Assembly (NCBI GenBank): GCA_947488195.1
Contig: CANKYR010000001.1
Span: 59,645 to 123,644, forward strand
DNA length: 64,000 nt
Direction: 5' to 3'
Source of the DNA: Flavobacteriales bacterium
GTDB lineage: Bacteria; Bacteroidota; Bacteroidia; Flavobacteriales_D; Sanyastnellaceae
Shown piece after piece: positions 50,885-59,048 of this stretch (position 1 is the stretch's first letter; every line of letters starts with the position of its first letter). The position numbers were made by a program, and so were the translations under genes. The notes beneath the pieces were generated by a model. The model worked only from the letters and a program-made list of their open reading frames with translations. It had not been told where the DNA came from and ran no database searches.

Positions 50885-52690
50885 GTGGAAGTTTCCGCTC
50901 ATATCAAAAGCATTTTAAAAGCCCTGCCTGAAAAGGCGGGTGTGTATCAGTTCTTCGACGAGAACGGTTCCATCTTGTATGTGGGCAAAGCAAAGGTGCT
51001 GAAGAACCGGGTGACGAGTTATTTCAACAAGAATAAATACGAGAGTATCAAGACCAAATTAATGGTCAAGAAAATTCGTGATATCAAGTATTCGGTCGTG
51101 GAAACAGAATCCGACGCTTTGTTGTTGGAAGATTCACTCATTAAAAAGTTCAAGCCGCGTTACAACATCTTGTTGAAGGACGATAAGTCTTATTCGAGCA
51201 TTGTAATTAAGAACGAACCCTTTCCGCGTGTGCAGAGTACACGTCAAATTTTAAACGACGGCTCGACCTATTTCGGTCCATACACTTCAGGAAAATCGTT
51301 GTATTCCATTCTCGATTTAATTAAGGAATTGTATCCTCTTCGAACCTGCACGCTGAATCTATCAAAGGCGAATATTCAAGCGAAAAAGTTCAAGGTGTGT
51401 TTGGAATATCATTTGGGAAATTGCTTGGGTCCTTGTGTGGGTAAGCAACGTGAAGAAGACTATCAACAAGGCGTTCAGCACATTAAGCGAATAATCAAAG
51501 GGGAATATTTAGAGGCAGTGAAGACCTTGAAAAAGGAGATGATTCAATTAGCTTCAGAACAAAAATTCGAGCAAGCGCAACAGCTGAAAGAGCGCATTCA
51601 AACCTTGGAAAATTTTCAAGCGAAGTCTACCATTGTAAATACAGACATTGACAATGTGGAAGTCTTTTCCATTGCATCTGACGCGCAGAGCATTTACGCG
51701 AATTACATGCACATCATGCGCGGAAGCATTGTGCACGTGTACACGGCAGAGGTGGTTCGTCAACTCGATGAGACCGACGAAGAAGTGTTAGCTTTCGTGA
51801 TTCGTTCGTTCCGAGAACGCATGAAGAGTCAAGCGAAGTCTGCGCTTATTCCCTTCGACATACATGAAAAAATTCCTGGATTGGAACTCCATGTTCCTCA
51901 GCGAGGAGATAAGAAAAAGTTAGTAGAACTTTCTTTAAAAAACGCGAATCACTTTTTGTTGGAAGCACGCAAGCGTGCGGCTTTCCTTGATCCCGAGCGG
52001 AACACACAGCGCATTTTGGAAACTATGAAAAAAGATTTGCGCCTTCCTGAATTGCCTGTTCACATTGAGTGTTTCGATAACTCCAACATTCAAGGAACTA
52101 ATCCGGTGAGTGCATGTGTGGTGTTTAAAAACGCAAAGCCGAGCAAGTCTGATTACCGCATCTTCAATATACAATCTGTTGTTGGTCCCGATGACTTTGC
52201 TTCTATGCGTGAAGCCGTTTACAGGAGGTATGCGCGATTGATTCAAGAGGAGCAGCCGCTGCCGCAGCTTTTGATTATTGATGGTGGAAAGGGACAGCTC
52301 TCTTCGGCCATGGAGTCGTTGGATTTGCTAGGGCTTCGTGGAAAGATTGCTGTAATTGGAATAGCGAAACGGTTGGAAGAAATCTTCTTTCCAGGCGACA
52401 GCATTCCCATTTATTTGGACAAGCGAAGCGAGAGTTTGAAGATCATTCAGCACTTGCGAAATGAAGCGCACAGATACGGATTGAGCAAACACAGACAACG
52501 TCGCAGCAAGGGTGCCATTCATTCTGAATTGGAAAACATTGCGGGTGTTGGAGCGAAGACCATTGAAAAATTACTTCAACATTTTTCATCTGTTTCAAGA
52601 ATTAAACTGGCTACGCAAAAAGAAATTGAACAAGTGGTAGGGGAAAAAATAGCTGAAAAAATAAAGAATTATTTCGCCAAGGCGCAGTAG
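50885..52690 (+). CDS. uvrC: Excinuclease ABC subunit C
   Basis: UvrC makes the two incisions in nucleotide excision repair. 601 residues from the GTG at 50885. An ATG at 50834 would add 17 residues and overlap the divergent epimerase gene, while the GTG follows a near-match -7 box (GATATTTG, 50873-50880). It has the GIY-YIG domain with GVYQFFDENGSILYVGKAK, the UVR motif (QLKERIQTLENFQAKS region), the RNase-H-like 3'/5' nuclease (IECFDNSNIQGTNPVSACVV, LLIIDGGKGQLSSA) and the C-terminal helix-hairpin-helix (LENIAGVGAKTIEKLL). Confidence 0.95.
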   Translation: MEVSAHIKSILKALPEKAGVYQFFDENGSILYVGKAKVLKNRVTSYFNKNKYESIKTKLMVKKIRDIKYSVVETESDALLLEDSLIKKFKPRYNILLKDDKSYSSIVIKNEPFPRVQSTRQILNDGSTYFGPYTSGKSLYSILDLIKELYPLRTCTLNLSKANIQAKKFKVCLEYHLGNCLGPCVGKQREEDYQQGVQHIKRIIKGEYLEAVKTLKKEMIQLASEQKFEQAQQLKERIQTLENFQAKSTIVNTDIDNVEVFSIASDAQSIYANYMHIMRGSIVHVYTAEVVRQLDETDEEVLAFVIRSFRERMKSQAKSALIPFDIHEKIPGLELHVPQRGDKKKLVELSLKNANHFLLEARKRAAFLDPERNTQRILETMKKDLRLPELPVHIECFDNSNIQGTNPVSACVVFKNAKPSKSDYRIFNIQSVVGPDDFASMREAVYRRYARLIQEEQPLPQLLIIDGGKGQLSSAMESLDLLGLRGKIAVIGIAKRLEEIFFPGDSIPIYLDKRSESLKIIQHLRNEAHRYGLSKHRQRRSKGAIHSELENIAGVGAKTIEKLLQHFSSVSRIKLATQKEIEQVVGEKIAEKIKNYFAKAQ

Positions 52691-52696
52691 ATAGTT

Positions 52697-52704
52697 TAGT
52701 TTTG
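52697..52704 (+). promoter_or_regulatory. -7 promoter element of the PBP1A operon
   Basis: TAGTTTTG, a perfect TAnnTTTG, 42 nt before the ATG of the PBP1A gene, just after the uvrC stop. Confidence 0.45.
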
Positions 52705-52746
52705 ATTGTTGAAATTTTACGCTAAAAAATGCGTTAAACCCTACCT

Positions 52747-55143
52747 ATGGAAAACACGCCCGAACAGGAAAAAAAATATGCTAAGATTCTTTGGTGGCTA
52801 GGAATGTCGCCATGGATTTTTTTCACCCTTGTCCTTGGTGCGGTGCTGTTAAGCGGACTTCCAAACATTGATTTATTGGCGAATCCAAAAATTGGACTGG
52901 CCTCTCAGATATACGCTTCAGACGGAACCACGATTGGTTCGTTCTACAAGGAAAATCGCTCAGACATTACTTATCAAGAAATTCCACCGCATGTTATTGA
53001 TGCGCTGCTCGCTACAGAGGACGTGCGTTTCAAGCAACACAGCGGAATTGATGTGCGTAGTTTAATTCGTGCTGCGGTATCGTTAGGAGCAGACGGAGGT
53101 GGAAGTACGATTACGCAACAGCTTGCGAAATTGCAATTCACACGTGACTTCGAAGACGTAACCATCTTTACGCGTATTGGTCAGAAATTACAAGAGTGGG
53201 TTATTGCTCTTCGCCTTGAACGCGTGTACACGAAGGAAGAAATTCTTACCATGTATTTGAATCAATACGACTTCTTGAATCAAGCGGTTGGATTGAAGAG
53301 TGCGGCCAATATCTACTTCTCTACATCGCCCGATTCGCTTACGATTCCTCAAGGCGCTATGTTGGTAGGTATGTTGAAGAATTCTTCGTTATTCAATCCA
53401 ATTAAACGCGATTCTTTGGTTACAAAAAGACGTGAAGTGGTTATGTCTCAAATGGTGAAATACGGAAAACTATCGGAAGCCGATTATGAAAAATATCGCG
53501 CAGAAACTTTGGGATTAAAGTATGCGCGTGTCTCTCACGACGAAGGACAAGCCCCTTATTTCCGCGAAGCGGTTCGACATAAACTCACAGAAATTTTAGA
53601 GACGCGCGATGCCAATGGCGAGCTGAAATACAAGAAGGGCGACGGCACTGCTTTCAACATATATGAAGACGGATTGAAGGTATATACCACCTTGGATAAA
53701 AACATGCAGATACACGCGGAAGCCGCTGTGGAAGAGCATTTGAGCAAGGAGCTTCAACCGGCGTTTACGAGAAACGTAAGACAACGTCCAAAAGATAAAT
53801 ATCCGTTTTATTCTGGTATCACAGCCGGAGACAAAGCGGCTATCATGAACAAAGCGATTATCACAAGTGATCGCTATAAAAAACTTTCGGGTAAGATGTG
53901 TCCAGATTGTGGACGACCTGCCTCTTACATCGAAACCAAGGACGGTCATTTTCATTGCAAAGAAGACGCGGGTGGTTGCGGACACACTTGGAACATACGT
54001 TCGGAGGAAGAGGTGCTTGCAGAATTCAATAAGCCAGTGCGCATGACGATATACAAGCACAAGGGATATCGCGACACGACCATGACACCTTACGACAGTA
54101 TTGTTTATCACAAAACAATTTTGCACGCGAGCTTAATGTCTGTAGATCCACGCAATGGATTTGTGAAAGCGTGGGTTGGAGGAATTGATTACAAGTACTT
54201 CAAATACGACAACGTATTTCTTTCGAAGCGTCAGGTTGGATCAACGTTCAAACCCTTCATTTACGCCATGGCTATGCGCATGGGCATGAAGCCGTGCGAT
54301 CAGATTACGGGAGCCGGATGTATAGATTTGCCGAACGGAACGCGTTGGTGCCCGAAGGGAGGAGCAGGCGGAACGTACACAATGGCAAAGGCTTTGGCAG
54401 GATCGGTGAACTCGATAGCAGCCACGCTAATTGCGCGTTTCGGGCCAGAGCCTGTGATTGCTATGATGCGGCACATGGGCGTGAAGAGTTTCATACCTAT
54501 GGCCTATTCGATAGCACTGGGAGCTTGCGAGCTTTCAGTCTTTGAATTGGTCGGAGCGCAGGCATCACTTGTTAATCATGGCTTGTACATAGAGCCCACT
54601 TTCATTATGCGTGTGGAAGACAAGAACGGAAATTTAATTTACGAAGCAGATCCGGTTATTGACCAAGCGTTGGAACCAGGCATTGCATACGAAACCGTGA
54701 AGCTCATGAAAGGGGTATGTGATTTAGGAACGGCAGCGCGTATTCGCTCCAATCCGAAGTACGGAAAGATTCCTTATCCGCTTGCAGGAAAGACGGGTAC
54801 TACTCAGAACAACACCGACGGTTGGTTTATTGGAATGACTCCAGACTTGGTAACAGGTGTTTGGGTAGGTGCACAAGATCCAACGATTCGTTTCTCTAGC
54901 ACAGGTCTTGGACAAGGGGCGAATACAGGGCTTCCGATATTCGGATATTACATGAATAGCATTTATAAAGATCAACGCATTTCCATTTCGAAGGGAGACT
55001 TCGAAGCGCCAACGGAATATGATCCGTTGCGGTTCCAATGCACAAGCGGCGCAATGGGCGATCTTTTCTACGAAGGGGAAGACGGCACTATGGAAGAATT
55101 TTTCAACGGTGAATTGGAATTTGACGGCGACGTGCCAGAATAA
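52747..55143 (+). CDS. Penicillin-binding protein 1A-type bifunctional transglycosylase/transpeptidase with inserted Cys4 segment
   Basis: A 798-residue class A PBP that polymerises and cross-links peptidoglycan. One N-terminal membrane helix (WIFFTLVLGAVLLSGLP). The GT51 domain has LLATEDVRFKQHSGIDVRSL and GGGSTITQQLAKLQF. The transpeptidase has the nucleophile in GSTFKPF near residue 499, SVN in LAGSVNSIAATLI and the AGKTGTTQNNT motif near 680. Between the two domains, at about residues 383-415, is an unusual zinc-ribbon-like insert with two cysteine pairs: MCPDCGRPASYI then HFHCKEDAGGCGHTW. scoA follows after 8 nt, a functionally odd neighbour. Confidence 0.93.
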   Translation: MENTPEQEKKYAKILWWLGMSPWIFFTLVLGAVLLSGLPNIDLLANPKIGLASQIYASDGTTIGSFYKENRSDITYQEIPPHVIDALLATEDVRFKQHSGIDVRSLIRAAVSLGADGGGSTITQQLAKLQFTRDFEDVTIFTRIGQKLQEWVIALRLERVYTKEEILTMYLNQYDFLNQAVGLKSAANIYFSTSPDSLTIPQGAMLVGMLKNSSLFNPIKRDSLVTKRREVVMSQMVKYGKLSEADYEKYRAETLGLKYARVSHDEGQAPYFREAVRHKLTEILETRDANGELKYKKGDGTAFNIYEDGLKVYTTLDKNMQIHAEAAVEEHLSKELQPAFTRNVRQRPKDKYPFYSGITAGDKAAIMNKAIITSDRYKKLSGKMCPDCGRPASYIETKDGHFHCKEDAGGCGHTWNIRSEEEVLAEFNKPVRMTIYKHKGYRDTTMTPYDSIVYHKTILHASLMSVDPRNGFVKAWVGGIDYKYFKYDNVFLSKRQVGSTFKPFIYAMAMRMGMKPCDQITGAGCIDLPNGTRWCPKGGAGGTYTMAKALAGSVNSIAATLIARFGPEPVIAMMRHMGVKSFIPMAYSIALGACELSVFELVGAQASLVNHGLYIEPTFIMRVEDKNGNLIYEADPVIDQALEPGIAYETVKLMKGVCDLGTAARIRSNPKYGKIPYPLAGKTGTTQNNTDGWFIGMTPDLVTGVWVGAQDPTIRFSSTGLGQGANTGLPIFGYYMNSIYKDQRISISKGDFEAPTEYDPLRFQCTSGAMGDLFYEGEDGTMEEFFNGELEFDGDVPE

Positions 55144-55151
55144 AATAGACT

Positions 55152-55856
55152 ATGGGATTTAATAAAGTAAGAGCTTCTGCATCGGAAGCATGTGAAGGTA
55201 TAACCTCAGGAATGACGCTCATGGTGGGCGGATTTGGCCTGTGTGGAATACCGGAGAATTGTATTAACGAATTGGTGAAGATGGGTGTGAAAGACCTCAC
55301 TTGCATTTCGAACAATGCGGGAGTAGATGACTTCGGATTGGGATTGTTACTTCAACAAAAACAAGTCAAGAAAATGATTAGCTCTTACGTTGGCGAGAAT
55401 GCCGAATTCGAGCGTCAGATGTTGAGTGGTGAGTTGGAAGTGGAATTGATTCCACAAGGAACCTTGGCTACGCGATGCATGGCAGCCGGATACGGAATGC
55501 CAGTCGTGTACACACCCGCAGGTGTTGGAACGGAAGTGGCGGAAGGAAAGGAGGTGCGAGAGTTTAAGGGGAAGAAGTATTTGATGGAAGAAGCTTTCGA
55601 CGCAGACTTCGCATTGGTGAAGGCTTGGAAGGGCGATGCTATGGGCAACTTGGTGTTTCGTTCTACGGCGCGCAACTTCAATCCGATGATGGCGATGGCC
55701 GGAAAGATTACCATTGTGGAAGTGGAAGAATTGGTTCCGCTTGGAGCGTTGGACCCCGATCACATTCACACGCCGGGCATTTATGTGCACCGCATTTTTC
55801 AGGGAGTGAATTACGAAAAAAGAATTGAGCAGCGTACTGTTCGTCAAAGAATATAA
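55152..55856 (+). CDS. scoA: 3-oxoacid (succinyl-) CoA-transferase subunit A
   Basis: A 234-residue CoA-transferase alpha subunit. Characteristic motifs are [19 protein letters not shown] (CoA-transferase signature 1 region), [26 protein letters not shown] and a C-terminal [20 protein letters not shown]. With ScoB it transfers CoA from succinyl-CoA to acetoacetate or a related oxoacid. Length and order (A before B, 2-nt gap) are standard. It sits 8 nt behind the PBP1A gene and probably shares its promoter, although the functions are unrelated. Confidence 0.94.
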   Translation: MGFNKVRASASEACEGITSGMTLMVGGFGLCGIPENCINELVKMGVKDLTCISNNAGVDDFGLGLLLQQKQVKKMISSYVGENAEFERQMLSGELEVELIPQGTLATRCMAAGYGMPVVYTPAGVGTEVAEGKEVREFKGKKYLMEEAFDADFALVKAWKGDAMGNLVFRSTARNFNPMMAMAGKITIVEVEELVPLGALDPDHIHTPGIYVHRIFQGVNYEKRIEQRTVRQRI

Positions 55857-55858
55857 TT

Positions 55859-56488
55859 ATGGCTTGGGATAAAATTGGAATAGCAAAGCGCATAGCGCAG
55901 GAGGTTCAAGACGGAACGTATGTGAACTTAGGCATTGGCATACCCACGTTGGTAGCGAATTACATTCCGGAAGGAATGGAAGTTGAATTGCAAAGTGAGA
56001 ACGGCATTTTGGGAATGGGGCCTTTTCCATTCGAAGGAGAAGAGGATGCAGACTTGATTAACGCAGGGAAGCAGACGGTTACTTTGCGTGACGGATCTTC
56101 CATTTTCGACAGTGCCATGAGCTTCGGAATGATTAGAGCGCAGAAGGTGGATCTTACTATTTTGGGCGCCATGGAAGTGAGTGAGAACGGCGACATTGCC
56201 AATTGGAAAGTTCCCGGTAAGATGGTGAAGGGCATGGGCGGCGCTATGGATTTAGTAGCCAGTGCGAAGAATATTATTGTCGCCATGCAGCATTGCGACA
56301 AGGCGGGTAACTCGAAGTTATTGCCACAGTGTTCTCTGCCGTTAACGGGCATTCATTGCATTAAAAAAGTAGTCACCGATTTAGGTGTATTCGATATTCG
56401 CGACGGCGCGTTTCATTTGGTTGAATTGGCTCCGGATGTTACGTTGGAAGAGGTGGTGGCGAAGACTGAAGGTAAACTGGTTGTGTAA
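55859..56488 (+). CDS. scoB: 3-oxoacid (succinyl-) CoA-transferase subunit B
   Basis: A 209-residue beta subunit. The catalytic glutamate is in LQSENGILGMGPFP (CoA-transferase signature 2). GIGIPTLVANYIP, GGAMDLVASAKNIIV and CSLPLTGIHCIKKVVTDLG also match the family. It pairs with ScoA. Its last codon and TAA stop lie inside the first mini-hairpin (GTGT-AA-ACAC) of array F. Confidence 0.95.
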   Translation: MAWDKIGIAKRIAQEVQDGTYVNLGIGIPTLVANYIPEGMEVELQSENGILGMGPFPFEGEEDADLINAGKQTVTLRDGSSIFDSAMSFGMIRAQKVDLTILGAMEVSENGDIANWKVPGKMVKGMGGAMDLVASAKNIIVAMQHCDKAGNSKLLPQCSLPLTGIHCIKKVVTDLGVFDIRDGAFHLVELAPDVTLEEVVAKTEGKLVV

Positions 56489-56675
56489 ACACGAGGGTCT
56501 TCGACGAAGGCAACTAGCGTTGCGAGGGTTTCACGAGGGTCTTTCAGACGAAGGCAACTGTCGTTGCGAGGGCGAAATGCTTCGCGAAGGCAACTTGCGT
56601 TGCGAGGGCAAATGACGTTGCGAGGGTCTGCGACGAGGGTGCTAACGCACGAAGGCCGATGGCGATAGTTCTATC
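56483..56675. repeat. Mini-hairpin array F (GAGG/GAAG linker), 13 units
   Basis: Hairpins start at 56483 (GTGT-AA-ACAC), 56497, 56510, 56528 (only GT-TTC-AC), 56539, 56554, 56572, 56590, 56608, 56626, 56639 (GTGC-TAAC-GCAC), 56655 and 56664 (GATAG-TT-CTATC). Linkers are GAGG or GAAG, except that the last two hairpins abut. GCAAC-N4-GTTGC recurs three times with loops TAGC, TGTC and TTGC. The array starts within scoB and runs into the end of the MNT gene, so both stop codons lie in hairpins. Confidence 0.9.
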
Positions 56676-56962
56676 TGAACGGAAAAACTCTCGATGTGCT
56701 TCAAAAGATTTTCATTCTTTATGGTTCGGAAATTCACCAAATCCACCAATTGAGGAATATTTAAATCTTCCAATTCACCTGCAATACAATTTAGATCGGA
56801 AAACGTTAGCTCCTCACCAAATAAACAAATGTCGATATCTGAACCCTCCCGGTAAGTTCCAATAGCGCGAGACCCGAAAATCTTCGCTTCTTGAACATGC
56901 GCATTCGAATAAATAACATCCGCTATTGCTCGAAGTGATTTCTGACTTAATCCCGTTTCCAT
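56642..56962 (-). CDS. MNT-type nucleotidyltransferase (antitoxin-like partner of HEPN protein)
   Basis: A 106-residue minimal nucleotidyltransferase. The active-site motif is IFGSRAIGTYREGSDIDICL, with GSR...DxD, and a third acidic residue in LVDLVNF. It lies 4 nt downstream of a HEPN gene. Such HEPN/MNT pairs form toxin-antitoxin modules in which the MNT enzyme AMPylates the HEPN RNase (established for HepT/MntA). The last residues SPSAFVR and the stop come from hairpin-array DNA, so the C-terminus has been rewritten by the repeat. Confidence 0.88.
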   Translation of the reverse strand: METGLSQKSLRAIADVIYSNAHVQEAKIFGSRAIGTYREGSDIDICLFGEELTFSDLNCIAGELEDLNIPQLVDLVNFRTIKNENLLKHIESFSVQIELSPSAFVR

Positions 56963-56966
56963 TTCA

Positions 56967-57377
56967 CTAAATTAATTCATTCATTCGAACTTCCAATTGC
57001 TCGAATAAAACAGGATATTGATTGATTACTTTTTCAAAGACTTCTTCCAAAATAGATTCATCATACAAATGAGACGTTTGATTTCGAGTTGAAATTGTTT
57101 CTAACCACAACTCCCCATTTAAAATTAATTGATTCTGATAAGCCAAACGAAAAGCATCACGAGATCCCACAATTTCTTTAATTCCCTGATGCTTCAAGTA
57201 ATCCTGCAAAACCTTCCACGACATCTCTTGCGTAAACTCAAAGGCTTGAATTAAACCCTGCTTTTCCAGCGATGAAAGCCCTCTCGATTTCGATAATTCC
57301 AATCCAGATAAAAATTGACTCCGAGCATTCTTAAAATTCTCGAAACGCTGCTTCCAACGAATTTCATTTGAATTCAT
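56967..57377 (-). CDS. HEPN domain protein, HI0074 family (HepT-like toxin candidate)
   Basis: A 136-residue all-helical protein of the nucleotidyltransferase-substrate-binding (HI0074) HEPN family. It contains EFTQEMSWKVLQDYLKHQGI and GSRDAFRLAYQNQLI. The RNase motif Rx4-6H reads TRNQTSHLYD near residues 96-105, so a catalytic Arg and His are both present. As the first gene of the pair it probably encodes the toxin. A perfect palindrome 5 nt before its ATG may be the autoregulatory operator. Confidence 0.88.
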   Translation of the reverse strand: MNSNEIRWKQRFENFKNARSQFLSGLELSKSRGLSSLEKQGLIQAFEFTQEMSWKVLQDYLKHQGIKEIVGSRDAFRLAYQNQLILNGELWLETISTRNQTSHLYDESILEEVFEKVINQYPVLFEQLEVRMNELI

Positions 57378-57382
57378 GATAC

Positions 57383-57399
57383 GAAATTCAATGAATTTC
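57383..57399. promoter_or_regulatory. Perfect 17-bp palindrome upstream of the HEPN/MNT operon
   Basis: GAAATTCA (57383-57390), a single A, then TGAATTTC (57392-57399). It lies between the HEPN start at 57377 and upstream DNA, where a toxin-antitoxin repressor would be expected to bind. No T-run follows, so a terminator is unlikely. Confidence 0.5.
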
Positions 57400-57490
57400 T
57401 AGATAAAAGCAAGTTTTGTTTATTCCAAGAAAAAGTAAATTATACTCTTCGTCTTAACAAAATCAAGCCTTTCAATTGACATAAATTTCT

Positions 57491-57652
57491 TCAATTCGTC
57501 CGAAGGACCCTCGTGAAACCCTCGCGAAGCATTCGCCCTCGCAACGCTAGTTGCCCTCGTCGAAGACCCTCAGCGTGCTTTGCTGCAGCTGCGAACGTAA
57601 TTCCCTTTTCGCGAATAGCGTTATCTAATATTTGTCCACGGTGCACAGCCAT
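57491..57652 (-). pseudogene. Truncated helix-turn-helix-like gene whose 3' end is replaced by hairpin array
   Basis: From ATG 57652 the frame reads MAVHRGQILDNAIREKGITF, then AAAAKHA. This resembles the first helices of small Bacteroidota XRE-type regulators, which start with HRGQIL...AI. After 27 residues it runs straight into array G (EGLRRGQLALRGRML...) and stops at 57491. The DNA-recognition helix is missing, so this is probably a broken gene. The upstream DNA contains further in-frame codons to 57691. The remaining part of the 375-nt gap (57378-57752) has the palindrome at 57383, this remnant and the promoter at 57723. Confidence 0.55.
57498..57567. repeat. Mini-hairpin array G (CCTC linker), five units
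   Basis: GTCC-GAA-GGAC (57498, preceded by ATTC), GT-GAA-AC (57513), GCGAA-GCA-TTCGC (57524), GCAAC-GCTA-GTTGC (57541) and GTC-GAA-GAC (57559), joined by CCTC. It begins inside the reading frame of the helix-turn-helix remnant. Confidence 0.88.
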
Positions 57653-57722
57653 GTGTGCAATTTCAAACCATTTGCCGAAAGATAAAAGCACAAATATTTA
57701 CAATAAGTGTAAAGAATCTATA

Positions 57723-57730
57723 TATATTTG
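57723..57730 (+). promoter_or_regulatory. -7 promoter element of the 57753-60739 operon
   Basis: TATATTTG, a perfect TAnnTTTG, 22 nt before the ATG at 57753, within an A+T-rich stretch. Confidence 0.55.
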
Positions 57731-57752
57731 AGTAACTAAACCTTAATCAAAA

Positions 57753-58304
57753 ATGAAAAAACTATTCTTAGCGCTTGTTATAAGTGCAATGTCGTTCGGT
57801 GCAGCTGTTGCACAAAGTGGAATGAAATCAAATGAATCAGAACTTTTTGCTCCACGCAGAAAAAGTGGAAACAGAACATTTGGTTTGGGACTGAATTACG
57901 CCTACCCTGCTTCTGGTTTAAGCGCTCGTTTTGGGCTGAGTGAAAAAGTTAAGGGACAAGTAACTTTTAACTATCGCAATTACGGCACAGGCTATTCTTG
58001 GTCGAACATTGGCGCTGAAATAGATTATTGCTTTGAAGAAAAGAATAATTTATCGCCGTTTCTTTATTTTGGAGTTGGACGCGGATCTATCAATTACGAC
58101 GATGCTATTTTCGGAACTACCGATAATTTCTCTTGGTTCGGTTGGAACTTAGGTGGTGGATTAGAGTGGTTTCCTCCTTTCCTAGGTGGGGATGTAGGCG
58201 TTAACTGGAAGCTTGGCGTTGGCTCTTATGGCTCTTTAGGTCTAACGGCGGGAACTGCAACAGGATTGTTATACGGTGGTGGAATCCATTATTATTTTAA
58301 GTAA
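57753..58304 (+). CDS. Outer-membrane beta-barrel protein (OMP_b-brl type), first gene of an envelope operon
   Basis: A 183-residue protein with signal peptide MKKLFLALVISAMSFGAAVAQ. The mature part is a small Gly/aromatic-rich barrel: FGLGLNYAYPASGLSARFGL, VTFNYRNYGTGYSWSNIGAE, SPFLYFGVGRGSINYD and a final GLLYGGGIHYYFK ending in Phe-Lys. It is the first of four tightly packed genes (gaps 1 and 2 nt, then a 4-nt overlap) that all encode exported proteins. Function unknown. Confidence 0.8.
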   Translation: MKKLFLALVISAMSFGAAVAQSGMKSNESELFAPRRKSGNRTFGLGLNYAYPASGLSARFGLSEKVKGQVTFNYRNYGTGYSWSNIGAEIDYCFEEKNNLSPFLYFGVGRGSINYDDAIFGTTDNFSWFGWNLGGGLEWFPPFLGGDVGVNWKLGVGSYGSLGLTAGTATGLLYGGGIHYYFK

Positions 58305-58305
58305 G

Positions 58306-59046
58306 ATGAAGCACTTCCTTTATTTTTTCGGGGCATTGATTCTATTTTCAGGATGCTCTCAGAACAAATTTTGGGTTGCTCCAAAATTTACAGATGTCAA
58401 TAAGATCGGCACCTTGAAAAAAGGGATGACCAAGGCAGAAGTAACTCAGAGTTTGGGTGTGGATGCGTTTGATGCGTTTTACAACGATGCGGGTAATGAA
58501 ATGTTCGTGTACAATTACCGTCTTGAAGAGAGAAGAGTTCCTGTTTCTAACAGTGGGAGATACGTTAATATGGATACTGCTCCATTAGACAAAACAGTGA
58601 ATAGTCAATCTGCTCAAAATGCTGGTACTGTTTATTACACAGATTGGCGGAAACTATACATCACTTATCAAGATGATAAGCTTGTAAATATTATAACCGA
58701 AGGGGGTATGCAGGATGCAAGCACAGTCTTATTGCTAGCGGCATCAGTTCAAAACTTGCGCACGAATCCAAATGTGAAAGTTATTCCTTATCAAGTTACC
58801 GATGAAAATTTTGTAACGCCATTAGATAAAAATGGACAATATATTTCTACTTCGGGTCAAACGGGTCAAACGGGAACGCCAGGCGCAAATGGGGTTGTAT
58901 ACGGTGTTGGTCATGCTGAAGTTGCTGTTATTCCTCAACATAGAACATATACCGAGGGTGAATACGAACATCGTGTAGAATTCAATAATAGAAGAAGGAA
59001 TAAACGCTGGGGTTTTCGTCAAACTGGAAGAGGTAAAATAAATTAA
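58306..59046 (+). CDS. Lipoprotein with SmpA/OmlA-like segment, second gene of the envelope operon
   Basis: 246 residues from MKHFLYFFGALILFSGCSQ. The lipobox is FSGC, and an earlier in-frame start at 58276 overlaps the previous gene. LKKGMTKAEVTQSLGVDAF resembles the start of SmpA/BamE-like domains (KxGMTxxxVxxxLG). Then come FVYNYRLEERRVPV and KLYITYQDDKLVNIITEGG, as in that fold, where a string of output strands follows. A Gly/Thr-rich linker (GQTGQTGTPGANG) and a basic tail end the protein. A BamE role is not claimed. Confidence 0.75.
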   Translation: MKHFLYFFGALILFSGCSQNKFWVAPKFTDVNKIGTLKKGMTKAEVTQSLGVDAFDAFYNDAGNEMFVYNYRLEERRVPVSNSGRYVNMDTAPLDKTVNSQSAQNAGTVYYTDWRKLYITYQDDKLVNIITEGGMQDASTVLLLAASVQNLRTNPNVKVIPYQVTDENFVTPLDKNGQYISTSGQTGQTGTPGANGVVYGVGHAEVAVIPQHRTYTEGEYEHRVEFNNRRRNKRWGFRQTGRGKIN

Positions 59047-59048
59047 TT

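Noticed and set aside
56385-56615. Plus-strand frame of 76 codons over the end of scoB and array F
   Set aside because: It is out of frame with scoB, rich in Trp/Arg/Cys, and its second half is only translated hairpin array.
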